Of a stretch of 64,000 bases of DNA, positions 18,524 to 27,500 are shown piece after piece. Numbering within the stretch: position 1 is the stretch's first letter; each line of letters starts with the position of its first letter. The notes under the pieces are model-generated. The model made no database searches. It was not told the origin of the DNA and worked only from the letters and a program-made list of their open reading frames with translations. Origin of the DNA: CAJXZP01 sp963974475 (GTDB lineage: Bacteria; Bacteroidota; Bacteroidia; Flavobacteriales_G; Salibacteraceae). The translations under genes were made by a program, and so were the position numbers. Where the stretch lies: assembly GCA_963974475.1 (NCBI GenBank), contig CAXBCR010000018.1, positions 5,844-69,843 of the forward strand, written 5' to 3'.

Positions 18524-19891
18524 CTACATCAAATACAATACTCCTTTAGCGTGCTTGATTTTTAACTGTGATTTGCTCATTTTGTTCATGAATTTATTCA
18601 ATTTAATTTGGGAGTCGATAAACTTCATTTCTCTTGAGTTTACCATAAACAAGGAGCTTTCGCCAATGTCAAAAAGGGTGCGTTCTCCTTTTAGTAATCG
18701 CTCGTAATTTTTTACCGATTGATTTTGCACCGAGATTATGTTTAAGAATGCGTTTAATTCATTTTCGGCTAGACTAACCTTATACAGAATTTCAGCTTTC
18801 TTGTACGTTAATTGGAGTTCCTTTTGGTCTAGTTTATACCTTGCTACTTTGGTTTCACCTCGTGCCGTTCGGAGTAAAATGGGCATGCTGAACTGTAGCC
18901 CTAATCGATAATTATTAGCTGCATTAAAGGTGGTTTCCGGTGAGTAATTGGAGGATAACAAATCATACTTTAGATTTAAAACTGGTTTAAAAGCTTCCTT
19001 TTTGAGTTGAAGGTCTATTTGAGAAGATTGGATTTCTATTTTTTTTATTCCCAATTCGGGATGGGTATCGATGTACAAAGCCGCATCCGTTTCTACGCTT
19101 TGGGAAGTGGATGAATAATTGGGATAAACCCCTTCTTCAATGGCTAATGGAATGGTTCCATCTTGCCATAAATAGACTTGCACCAAGGCTTTTGTATTGG
19201 CGTAATTCAACTTAGATTGCTGGTATTGAACCATGCGGGTTTGAAGCTGAATTTTTGCTTCTAGCGTATCGTTACTTGAGCGTTCACCAATTTGGACACT
19301 AGCTAAAACGGCTTTATACCGTTGTTCGGCAAGGGTTATCGCATTTTCAAAAACCTGTAAATTATTTTTAGCCTCCAACCAATCCCAATATGCGTTACCC
19401 GCTTGAAGAAAAAGGTTGTTTAAAATAACTTGTTGTTGCTGAATGGTCTTAGACGCAAATAACTCTGCCTGTTGAATGGCGGCTCTTCGTTTATCCATAA
19501 ATAACCCTTTACCAAGTTTAACCTGAACTCCCGCGTAATACTGCCCCTCGGAAGTGGTGAAATCCATTGGGTTTAGGTAGTCTCCTGAATTGTTTTCGTA
19601 CCCACCTTGAAAAGATACTCCCGACCTTGTGGGTATTTTCAACCCATATTTCTGTAGATTATAATAGTCTTTACCTCCAAAGTTTTTTTGGCTATTGGTA
19701 GCTGTTAATTGCGGGTCATTACTTCCTTTTGCGCCTAAATACACTGCCTCTCCCTGACTTTTTAAAAGTTGGGATTGCATGGAAATAGGATGCCATAATT
19801 TCACGACTTCCATATAGTTTTTAAAACTAAGTTCAATCTGTGACCAAGCTAATTGGGGAATTACCAGGACGATTAAAAGAAACTTTTTCAT
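18524..19891 (-). CDS. TolC family outer membrane efflux protein
   Basis: 455 residues with signal peptide MKKFLLIVLVIPQLAWSQ. It shows the two-fold repeat of long amphipathic helices of TolC proteins (residues 130-230 and 330-450, for example AELFASKTIQQQQVILNNLF and YKKAEILYKVSLAENELNAF) and the barrel strands RLGLQFSMPILLRTARGE near 305. It should form the outer membrane duct of the exporter. Its start overlaps the stop of the HlyD gene by 4 nt, implying translational coupling. Confidence 0.9.
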   Translation of the reverse strand: MKKFLLIVLVIPQLAWSQIELSFKNYMEVVKLWHPISMQSQLLKSQGEAVYLGAKGSNDPQLTATNSQKNFGGKDYYNLQKYGLKIPTRSGVSFQGGYENNSGDYLNPMDFTTSEGQYYAGVQVKLGKGLFMDKRRAAIQQAELFASKTIQQQQVILNNLFLQAGNAYWDWLEAKNNLQVFENAITLAEQRYKAVLASVQIGERSSNDTLEAKIQLQTRMVQYQQSKLNYANTKALVQVYLWQDGTIPLAIEEGVYPNYSSTSQSVETDAALYIDTHPELGIKKIEIQSSQIDLQLKKEAFKPVLNLKYDLLSSNYSPETTFNAANNYRLGLQFSMPILLRTARGETKVARYKLDQKELQLTYKKAEILYKVSLAENELNAFLNIISVQNQSVKNYERLLKGERTLFDIGESSLFMVNSREMKFIDSQIKLNKFMNKMSKSQLKIKHAKGVLYLM

Positions 19892-21240
19892 TTTTTTTGT
19901 TTGTTGTTAATGGAATTTGAAGTGGTGTAGAAATCGGGTGGGAAACCGTTAATATTTCGCCATAATTCATACCAAATAGGCACATCTTGTAACAAAATCA
20001 TACTTTGGGTACCTCCTCCAATTCTAAGCGATTCTGGCCAAGGATGGTCAGAAGAATCAGGCGACACTAGTATTCTAAACATTCCATTTTTGCTGCTAAA
20101 CTTATCGATGGTCACGATTACACCGCCAAAAGTTCCATAACTTGAATTCGGCCATCCTGAAAATACAACCGCTGGCCAGCCGTCAAACTGAACTCTGGTT
20201 TTTTGGCCTTTTTTGAGAAGCGGCAGGTCCATTGGTTTTACGTACATTTCAATAGCCAAATCATACTTAGCTGGCATAATGGTGATTAATTCTTCCCCTG
20301 TTTTTATAGTCTCCCCAATTCCATATTGCACCGCCTGTGTGATATATCCATCTTGTGGGGCAACGATATGATACATGCCTAATCGGATGGAATAATTCAT
20401 GTATTGATTCTGAAGCTTGCTTACCTCTGTTTCCGAATCGTACATTTTAGAAAGGGTTGCAAATTTTTCCGATTTAGCTTTAGCAATGTCATCTCGGTAT
20501 TGGGCTTCGATAGATGCGAGTTCAACCTTTGCATTTAAAACCATATTTCGGCTAGTTAAAAGTTTGTTCTCTCCCGAAACTTTGGTGGCTAACGATTTTT
20601 GAAGCGTTAGTTTTCGTTTTTCTAAATCGGTAAGAGACTTTAAACCCTGGTCGTATAGTGATTTCATACGCTGATATTGCAGTAGTGAAATTTCGTAATT
20701 AGTGATATACGATTCCAAATCTATACTATCGCTAGTGACCTTTAAGTAACTCTGTTTGATTTTGTTTTCGGCTTGTTGCGTTTTTAAACCACTGGTGGTC
20801 ACTAAGGCATCAATCTGATTGTCTTGTGCTTTGATTTTATCCATGTAAGCTTCTACAGAAAGTTCCTTAGATTTTAATTGCTGATTGGTTCGTTCTAATA
20901 AATTGGGGTCGAAATAGGCATCCTTAATTTCAGAAATCAGTAAAATGGTGTCTCCCTTTTTTACAAAATCCCCCTCTTGAATAAACCAAGATTCAATTCT
21001 TCCATCAATGATTGAATGGATGCTTTGAGGTCTTTGGTCTGGACTTAATGCGGTAACAACCCCTTTAGAACGGATGTTTTGCGTCCACGGAATAAATGAG
21101 ATAGTAAATATTCCAAGTAAAGAAAAGAATAGTAATTTTAATGCTGTGTTTCCCTTGTTAGTGTGATTAAATCGATTTAAAGAAACGTATTTGGAAGCCG
21201 TTATTCGCTCCGTAATTTTTATTTCGGATATATTTAACAT
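19888..21240 (-). CDS. HlyD family secretion adaptor (periplasmic membrane fusion protein)
   Basis: 450 residues: cytoplasmic N-terminus, one membrane helix (ALKLLFFSLLGIFTISFIPW, residues 33-52), a lipoyl half-motif (IDGRIESWFIQEGDFVKKGDTI), about 170 residues of helical hairpin/coiled coil, the second lipoyl half (YHIVAPQDGYITQAVQYGIGETIKTGE) and a beta-barrel domain with KKGQKTRVQFDGWPAV. It bridges the ABC protein and TolC. It lies 7 nt after the ABC gene and overlaps TolC by 4 nt. Confidence 0.92.
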   Translation of the reverse strand: MLNISEIKITERITASKYVSLNRFNHTNKGNTALKLLFFSLLGIFTISFIPWTQNIRSKGVVTALSPDQRPQSIHSIIDGRIESWFIQEGDFVKKGDTILLISEIKDAYFDPNLLERTNQQLKSKELSVEAYMDKIKAQDNQIDALVTTSGLKTQQAENKIKQSYLKVTSDSIDLESYITNYEISLLQYQRMKSLYDQGLKSLTDLEKRKLTLQKSLATKVSGENKLLTSRNMVLNAKVELASIEAQYRDDIAKAKSEKFATLSKMYDSETEVSKLQNQYMNYSIRLGMYHIVAPQDGYITQAVQYGIGETIKTGEELITIMPAKYDLAIEMYVKPMDLPLLKKGQKTRVQFDGWPAVVFSGWPNSSYGTFGGVIVTIDKFSSKNGMFRILVSPDSSDHPWPESLRIGGGTQSMILLQDVPIWYELWRNINGFPPDFYTTSNSINNKQKK

Positions 21241-21246
21241 AGCTAT

Positions 21247-22905
21247 TTAGTTTTGTAAGGTTAGCGAAAGAACTTTATCTGCTTTTACTTGAATTTCTGA
21301 CGCATTGGATACAGCAATAACAGTCCATTTTTGTGATTTAGCGAGAAGGAAATTAGCGATATCTTCTCGTTCTTGTTGGTTTAAATGTCTTAATGGCTCA
21401 TCTAGTATTAACACCGCAGGATTATTCACAATAGCTCGTGCCAGTTTAATTTTCTGTACTACATTATTCCCCAGGTGAATATTAGATGGAGTTAAGGGAG
21501 TTTCTAATCCTTTTGGAAGGTTCTCAAGGTCGTTTATTAAGCCGATACTATTTATTGCCTTGGTGATGTCTTCGGTAGAGATATTCGGACGCCCAAGAGT
21601 GATGTTTTCTATTAAAGTACCTTCAAAAAGAAAATCGTTTTGAAGCATAACTCCAAAATTCCAGCGTAATGAGTCTATTTCGTAATTTATTTGAGGGATT
21701 TGATTTATTAATATCGAGCCACTATTTGGTGCGTAAACCCCAGAAATGAGTTTTAATAAAGTTGATTTTCCAGAACCAGAATCTCCGGATATTACCAATT
21801 TTATACTTGCCGGTATGTGTAAACTGAAGTCGTTGATTGTTTTGCGAATGGTATTAGGATATTGGAAATCCAGCCCTTTTAATTCTATGTTGATTCCATT
21901 TTTATTGACGAAAGGACTCATTTGAATTCCGGATGATTCCTCCAATTGCAAATCGGTAACTTGACCTATTTTTTCTAACGCGGTTAGCACATCATATATG
22001 GTTTCTAGACTCTGAATCACCTTATCGGTACTAGAAATAACCATTAAAATAATTATTTCAGCCGCAATAAATTGACCAATATTCATACTTTGTTCAATAA
22101 CCAAAAAGCCACCTAAGCCTAACAGACCACTAATAACAAGTACTTTGAAGAAAATGAGTAAGCCGTATTGTTGAATTAGTATTTGAAAATGCGATTGTCT
22201 TGAATCTAAGTATTTGGAGGTTGATTCGTCTGCTTTTTGGAGGGGCAATTCAGAATTACCCGTCATTTTAAACGTTTGTGAAACCCTTGCGACTTCTTCC
22301 AACCAATAAGCCACTTTATATTTATATTTTGATTCTTGCAGCGAAGTTCTTAATCCAGGCTGTGCCGTAAACTGAACAATGATGACCAGTGTAAATAGTA
22401 AGAATAAACTGAATAATATAAAAATGGAGTGATAAAAGGACAGGAGAATTAACCCAAATGTTATTTGTAAAACTGCCGCTGTAAAGTCAATTAAGATTTT
22501 GGAGAGCCCCTTTTGAATGGTAAGCGTATCAAAAAAACGGTTAACTAGCTCTGGAGCATACTTATCGGCCATTTCATTCCATTTTATTTTGGGTAAACGA
22601 AAGGCGAAATCAAAGGTAGCTCGTGTAAAAATTTCTTGTTGAATTTTTTCCGAAATACGAAGTTGATACACTTGCAAAATTCCTGTTAGTACAACTCCCA
22701 ATACCACTAGAATGACTAAAACTATCCATGAGGTACTTACTTGCCCACCTTGAATAAGGTTCACAATGGCTTGGATGCCAAGCGGAAGTGAAAGACTTAT
22801 TATGCCACTAAAAATGGCGTAGGCGTAAATTTGTTTGATGTCGTTGCGATTAGGTTGCAACAAGGCCCATAACCTACGAATAGGAGTGATTTTTTTATGA
22901 TTCAT
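21247..22905 (-). CDS. ABC transporter permease/ATPase (type I secretion-like) with altered ATPase motifs
   Basis: 552 residues. Residues 25-300 hold the six-helix exporter domain and 330-552 the ATPase domain: Walker A GDSGSGKST (about 373-381), Q-loop VMLQNDFLFEG, Walker B AVLILDEP (about 495). The signature loop, normally LSGGQ, reads LGNNVVQ (about 477), and the switch histidine is replaced (VIAVSNAS, about 529). There is no C39 peptidase domain. With HlyD and TolC it forms a tripartite exporter for an unknown peptide or small molecule. The degenerate motifs suggest weak or asymmetric ATP hydrolysis. Confidence 0.9.
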   Translation of the reverse strand: MNHKKITPIRRLWALLQPNRNDIKQIYAYAIFSGIISLSLPLGIQAIVNLIQGGQVSTSWIVLVILVVLGVVLTGILQVYQLRISEKIQQEIFTRATFDFAFRLPKIKWNEMADKYAPELVNRFFDTLTIQKGLSKILIDFTAAVLQITFGLILLSFYHSIFILFSLFLLFTLVIIVQFTAQPGLRTSLQESKYKYKVAYWLEEVARVSQTFKMTGNSELPLQKADESTSKYLDSRQSHFQILIQQYGLLIFFKVLVISGLLGLGGFLVIEQSMNIGQFIAAEIIILMVISSTDKVIQSLETIYDVLTALEKIGQVTDLQLEESSGIQMSPFVNKNGINIELKGLDFQYPNTIRKTINDFSLHIPASIKLVISGDSGSGKSTLLKLISGVYAPNSGSILINQIPQINYEIDSLRWNFGVMLQNDFLFEGTLIENITLGRPNISTEDITKAINSIGLINDLENLPKGLETPLTPSNIHLGNNVVQKIKLARAIVNNPAVLILDEPLRHLNQQEREDIANFLLAKSQKWTVIAVSNASEIQVKADKVLSLTLQN

Positions 22906-22960
22906 TTAACCGATTTTTCCCGTTTGTCGGGGTGTATAATTACTTTTTATTGAAATGTAA

Positions 22961-23251
22961 TTATACCTCGGGTGGGGGAGTTGGAATTTTCCGGAAATAT
23001 TCCAAGGTGGAAAATTGAGTGATAAATGGTGTGGTATTGGTTTTTGGAGGTAAGGTGTTTAAAAAGCAAATATCTTGGGTTAGAAGCTTCTTTTTATCCA
23101 AATCTAAATCATCTAATTCATTCTCACCTTCAAATTTCTCCAAATTGATGGTCTTGGAATCCTGGTCAATCAGGATATTATTTATAACAAAATTAATACT
23201 GGTAATAAGCAGTATAAACATTGAAATTAGATGGATGATTTTTGTTTTCAT
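22961..23251 (-). CDS. Small membrane-anchored protein heading the exporter operon (unknown)
   Basis: 96 residues: a hydrophobic segment (IIHLISMFILLITSINFVIN, residues 5-24), an acidic/Lys-rich middle (EGENELDDLDLDKKKLL) and a C-terminus ending IPTPPPEV. I do not recognise a family. It is the first gene behind the operator-bearing promoter, 55 nt ahead of the ABC gene, so it is likely co-expressed with the exporter, as accessory factor or substrate-related protein. The start codon lies only about 11 nt downstream of the -7 box, implying a very short leader. Confidence 0.65.
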   Translation of the reverse strand: MKTKIIHLISMFILLITSINFVINNILIDQDSKTINLEKFEGENELDDLDLDKKKLLTQDICFLNTLPPKTNTTPFITQFSTLEYFRKIPTPPPEV

Positions 23252-23257
23252 ATTAAT

Positions 23258-23285
23258 AAATGCAAATATAATAGTAATACTATCA
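23258..23285 (-). promoter_or_regulatory. Exporter operon promoter with TetR operator
   Basis: On the minus strand: TTTG at -33 (in AATTTGCG), 21 nt, then TATATTTG (23263-23270), the Bacteroidota promoter layout. Between them lies the palindrome ATAGTATTACTAT (23271-23283). Matches the tetR promoter at 27 of 28 positions; a further half-site (TGATAGTTT on the minus strand, about 23290-23298) lies just upstream. Confidence 0.7.
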
Positions 23286-23421
23286 TTTACGCAAATTAAA
23301 CTATCAATTATTTGCGCTGAAATAATTTTTCGTGAATTAAAAGGAAATTACGAGTGCTGTTTTAAAAGCGAATAATCTAGTTTTTTTTGCTAAAATGACT
23401 AAGTTTGAAAAAACCATTGGT

Positions 23422-23952
23422 ATGAAAAAAATAATCGCATTTGCGGGCAGTAACAGCTCAAAATCCATTAATCATCAATTAATACTTGCGGTAAACAAGC
23501 TCATGCCCAATGTGGAAGTGGAGGTTGTTAGTTTACGAGATTATGAAGCCCCTGTTTACGGAATTGACTTAGAAGAATCAGAAGGTTTTCCAGCTACGAT
23601 GACTGCTCTTTTTGATAAATTTTCAAGCGCAGATGGCTTTTTAGTTTCTACCCCTGAACATAATGGTTTTATGCCTGCAGTGATGAAAAACACGCATGAC
23701 TGGTTGTCGCGGATGGGTCGAAAAGTGTATAATGAAAAGCCTGTCGTTTTTTTAAGTACTTCGCCTGGCGGAAGAGGTGGCGCATCTGCGCTTGGCCAAA
23801 TTATGAGCGTAATGCCACATCAAGGTGCTAAGGTAGTTGGAGGCCATTCGGTGGGTAGTTTTTTTGATAAAATGGAAAACGGAATGCTCAAAGAAGGCGA
23901 TGACAAACAAGCCATTTTGGGTTTGGTAACGGAGATGTTGAAGGCGATTTAA
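23422..23952 (+). CDS. NADPH-dependent FMN reductase family protein
   Basis: 176 residues with a flavodoxin-like fold: the FMN phosphate loop is AFAGSNSSKSINHQL (residues 5-19), followed by VVSLRDYEAPVYGID and the family hallmark FLVSTPEHNGFMPAVMKNTHDWLSR, then STSPGGRGGASAL. It reduces FMN or quinones with NAD(P)H. ATG 23422 (MKKIIAFAGS) is preferred over the ATG at 23395, which only adds nine residues not seen in the family. It is divergent from the exporter operon. Confidence 0.9.
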   Translation: MKKIIAFAGSNSSKSINHQLILAVNKLMPNVEVEVVSLRDYEAPVYGIDLEESEGFPATMTALFDKFSSADGFLVSTPEHNGFMPAVMKNTHDWLSRMGRKVYNEKPVVFLSTSPGGRGGASALGQIMSVMPHQGAKVVGGHSVGSFFDKMENGMLKEGDDKQAILGLVTEMLKAI

Positions 23953-24046
23953 TTTGGATTAATTTTATTAAATTGTTGTTAATGGCTGGACTAAATTTTA
24001 AGAAAACAGTTAAAAAAAACGTACATTCGCGGAAGTTTTACTGCTA

Positions 24047-24472
24047 ATGGAAAGATTTTTCGCCATATTTCTCACAATGTTAATACTAGTTTCCAACTCG
24101 GGACTCGTGTTTGCTGCGCATTATTGCATGGGGGGAATTGCGGATGTAAGTATTGGGTTATCTACCGAAGCCCACAAATGTGACATGGCGGATATGGATG
24201 GCCCATGTGAACATGATTCGCATCCCAAAGGATGTAATATGGACCCGGTTGACTGTTGTTCGGATGATTTCGTTCAAATTCAGTTTAATGAATCATTTAA
24301 TTCTTCTAAGGCAGTACAGACCGAATTGAACACAGATTTTGTAGTCGCATTTACCATTGTTTATTTAAATCTTTATAATTTTCAATCAGCGTCTTATTCA
24401 GATTATATGGATTATTCCCCTCCCTTATTGCAACAAGACATTTCCGTTTTGTTTCAGTCTTTTTTAATTTGA
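24047..24472 (+). CDS. HYC_CC_PP family protein (exported, metal-region associated)
   Basis: 141 residues with a signal peptide (FAIFLTMLILVSNSGLVFA) directly followed by AHYCMGG, a His/Cys/Met-rich middle (HKCDMADMDGPCEHDSH, CNMDPVDCCSDD) and a C-terminus YSDYMDYSPPLL. The HYC, CC and PP motifs define the HYC_CC_PP family, which in Bacteroidota is typically found just before CusA-type efflux genes. The Cys/His/Met content suggests periplasmic copper binding; this is inference. It lies 95 nt upstream of the CusA-like gene. Confidence 0.85.
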   Translation: MERFFAIFLTMLILVSNSGLVFAAHYCMGGIADVSIGLSTEAHKCDMADMDGPCEHDSHPKGCNMDPVDCCSDDFVQIQFNESFNSSKAVQTELNTDFVVAFTIVYLNLYNFQSASYSDYMDYSPPLLQQDISVLFQSFLI

Positions 24473-24567
24473 TACCATTTGATAAGTACTTGAATTACTG
24501 TTTTCTCTTTAGGATTCGGTAATATTGCTATTGTTATAGCTCATATTTATTATCAAATTGGATTAAA

Positions 24568-27500
24568 ATGTTAAACAAAACAATAAAATATTTTCTTGAA
24601 AATAAGTTAGTTACCTTCATTCTACTCATTGCATTAATAATGGGTGGAATTGTAACGGCACCATTTAATTGGCAACTTTCATTTATGGAACGGAGCCCCG
24701 TTCCTGTGGATGCCATTCCAGATATTGGAGAGAATCAACAAATCGTTTATACCGAATGGATGGGTCAGTCGCCTCAAGACATCGAGGATCAAGTTACCTA
24801 TCCGTTAACCACTGCCTTATTAGGTATTCCGGGGGTGAAAACGATACGTAGTAATTCCATTTTTGGATTATCCAGTATCTATATCATTTTTGAAGATGAT
24901 ATAGAATTTTACTGGGGACGAACACGGATTTTAGAAAAATTAAATTCCTTACCTCCCGGAACGATTCCGGATGCGGTTACTCCCGCTTTGGGACCTGATG
25001 CCACTGCTTTGGGTCAAGTTTTTTGGTACACGTTAGAAGGACGTGATAAAGAAGGAAATCCTGCTGGTGGTTGGGATCCACAAGAATTGCGAACCATTCA
25101 AGATTTTTACGTTCGCTATTATTTAACCGCAGCCACCGGTATTTCGGAGGTAGCTTCTATTGGAGGATATTTAAAAGAATATCAAATAGAAATTGATCCT
25201 GATGCTATGAAGGCACATCATGTGGATGTGGGCATGATAATGAAGGCTGTAAAAAATAGTAATCTTGACATTGGCGCACAAACATTAGAATACAATAAAG
25301 CCGAATACCTAGTAAGAGGGTTAGGGTACATTAAGAGTTTATCGGACTTAGAGGAAAGTGTGGTGGTTCAGCATGACAAAGTCCCAATTCGATTAAAAGA
25401 TGTCGCAAAAATTCAATTTGGTCCTGCCACGCGCAGGGGCGGTTTAGACAAAGGTGGCGTGGACGCTGTAGGTGGAGTGGCTGTGGCTCGTTATGGATTT
25501 AATCCATTGGAAGCCATTGATAACATAAAAGCTAAAATAGCGGAAGTAGCACCCGGTTTACCTTCCAAAACATTGGCAGATGGTACGGTATCAAGGGTAA
25601 CCATTGTACCTTTTTATGACCGTTCTACTTTAATTCATGAAACCTTAGGCACATTAGAATCTTCGTTATCGCACGAGGTGCTAATTAGTATTTTGGTAAT
25701 CATTGTGTTAGTTTTGAATTTACGAGCTTCTATCCTGATTTCTAGTCTATTACCAGTAGGGGTGTTAATCACTTTTATTGTAATGAAAATGTATCATGTG
25801 GATGCTAATATAGTTGCATTATCTGGAATTGCCATTGCCATTGGGGTTATGGTGGATATAGGAATCGTATTTACAGAAAACATAATACGGCACTTAGAAA
25901 TGCCCGAGAATGAGGATGTACAAGGAAAAGAGCTGTTAAGAGTAATCTACGAAGCAGTGAGTGAAGTAGCCACTGCAATTATCACTGCGCTCGCTACCAC
26001 GGTGGTGAGTTTTGTTCCTGTGTTTGCTATGCAGGCGTCTGAAGGTAAGCTTTTTAGACCATTGGCTTACACTAAAACATTTGCATTGTTAGCATCTTTT
26101 GTAATTGGAATTATGTTTTTGCCCACCATTGCGCACATGCTTTTTTCCATTCGATTAGATAAAAAGAAAACATCTCGCATTTTCAATTCCATTTTAATTG
26201 GAGTAGGATTTTCCTTTATTCTTTTATACCAACAATGGATTGCCGTTGCTTTAATAGCCATTGGAATCAATAACTTATTGGGGTACAAATGGAGTGAAGC
26301 ACGCAAAGAATGGCCTAACTTAATTAACATTGGCATCACGGTATCGATTGTGCTTTTCTTTTTGACAGAGGAATGGATGCCTTTAGGAGCGGATAAAAGT
26401 TTAATCGTTAACTTTCTATTTGTGTTTGTTTTGGTAGGTGCTATATTGTTAGCGCTACAACTGGTAGTGCATCTGTATGTACCTATCTTGGAATGGAGTT
26501 TACGTAATAAATGGAAATTTTTAATCCTTCCCATGATCACTTTGATTTTTGGTTTATTAGCATTTATTGGGTTTAAAAATGTTTTTGCCTTTATGCCCAA
26601 TTTTGTAAAAAGTAGCAGCGCATGGACCTCCATGACCACTACTTTTCCAGGAGTGGGTAAAGAGTTTATGCCGGCATTGGATGAAGGTTCCTTCCTGCTA
26701 ATGCCTACCACAATGCCGCATTCTAGCGTAGCTGAAAACATGGAGATTATTGGTGAATTGGATCAGCACTTAAACGCTATTCCAGAGGTAGATTTAGCCG
26801 TGGGCAAATGGGGGAGAGCCAACTCTGCTTTGGATCCATCACCCATTTCAATGTATGAAAACATTATTAACTATCTACCCGAATACATGGTAGATGAAAA
26901 TGGGCGTAGAGAGCGTTTTCAAGTAAATGATGAGGAAGCATTTGTACTTAAAGATGGCTCGACCTACAAGTATGGAGAGGATCCATTTAAAAAACTATCC
27001 TATGATCAATTAATTGTTGACTCTGATGGGGAATATTTAAGACAATGGAGACCGAAGATTAGAAAAACGGATGACATTTGGAGAGAGATTTTAAAGCACT
27101 CCAAATTTCCAGGATTAACTTCTGCACCCAAATTGCAACCGATTCAAACGCGGTTAGTCATGTTGTCTACAGGGATGCGTGCTCCAATGGGAATAAAAGT
27201 ATTTGGACCAGATTTAGAAACGATTGAAAAAGTAGGCTATGATTTGGAAAACATATTGAAAGAAGTGCCAAGTGTGGAAGCCGATGCTGTTTTTGCGGAT
27301 CGTGTGGTGGGTAAACCATATCTCGAAATAAAATTGAATCGGGAAGCCATGGGAAGATATGGCATTTCGGTGAAAGATTTACAAACACAACTTTCTGTTG
27401 CCATTGGAGGGAAACAACTTACCACAACGGTGGAAGGTAGAGAGCGGTTCCCAGTACGGGTGAGATATGCTAGAGAATACAGGGATAATCCAGATGATTT

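Noticed and set aside
26067..26741. 224-codon minus-strand frame inside cusA
   Set aside because: Antisense to a well-supported pump gene, with no family signs.
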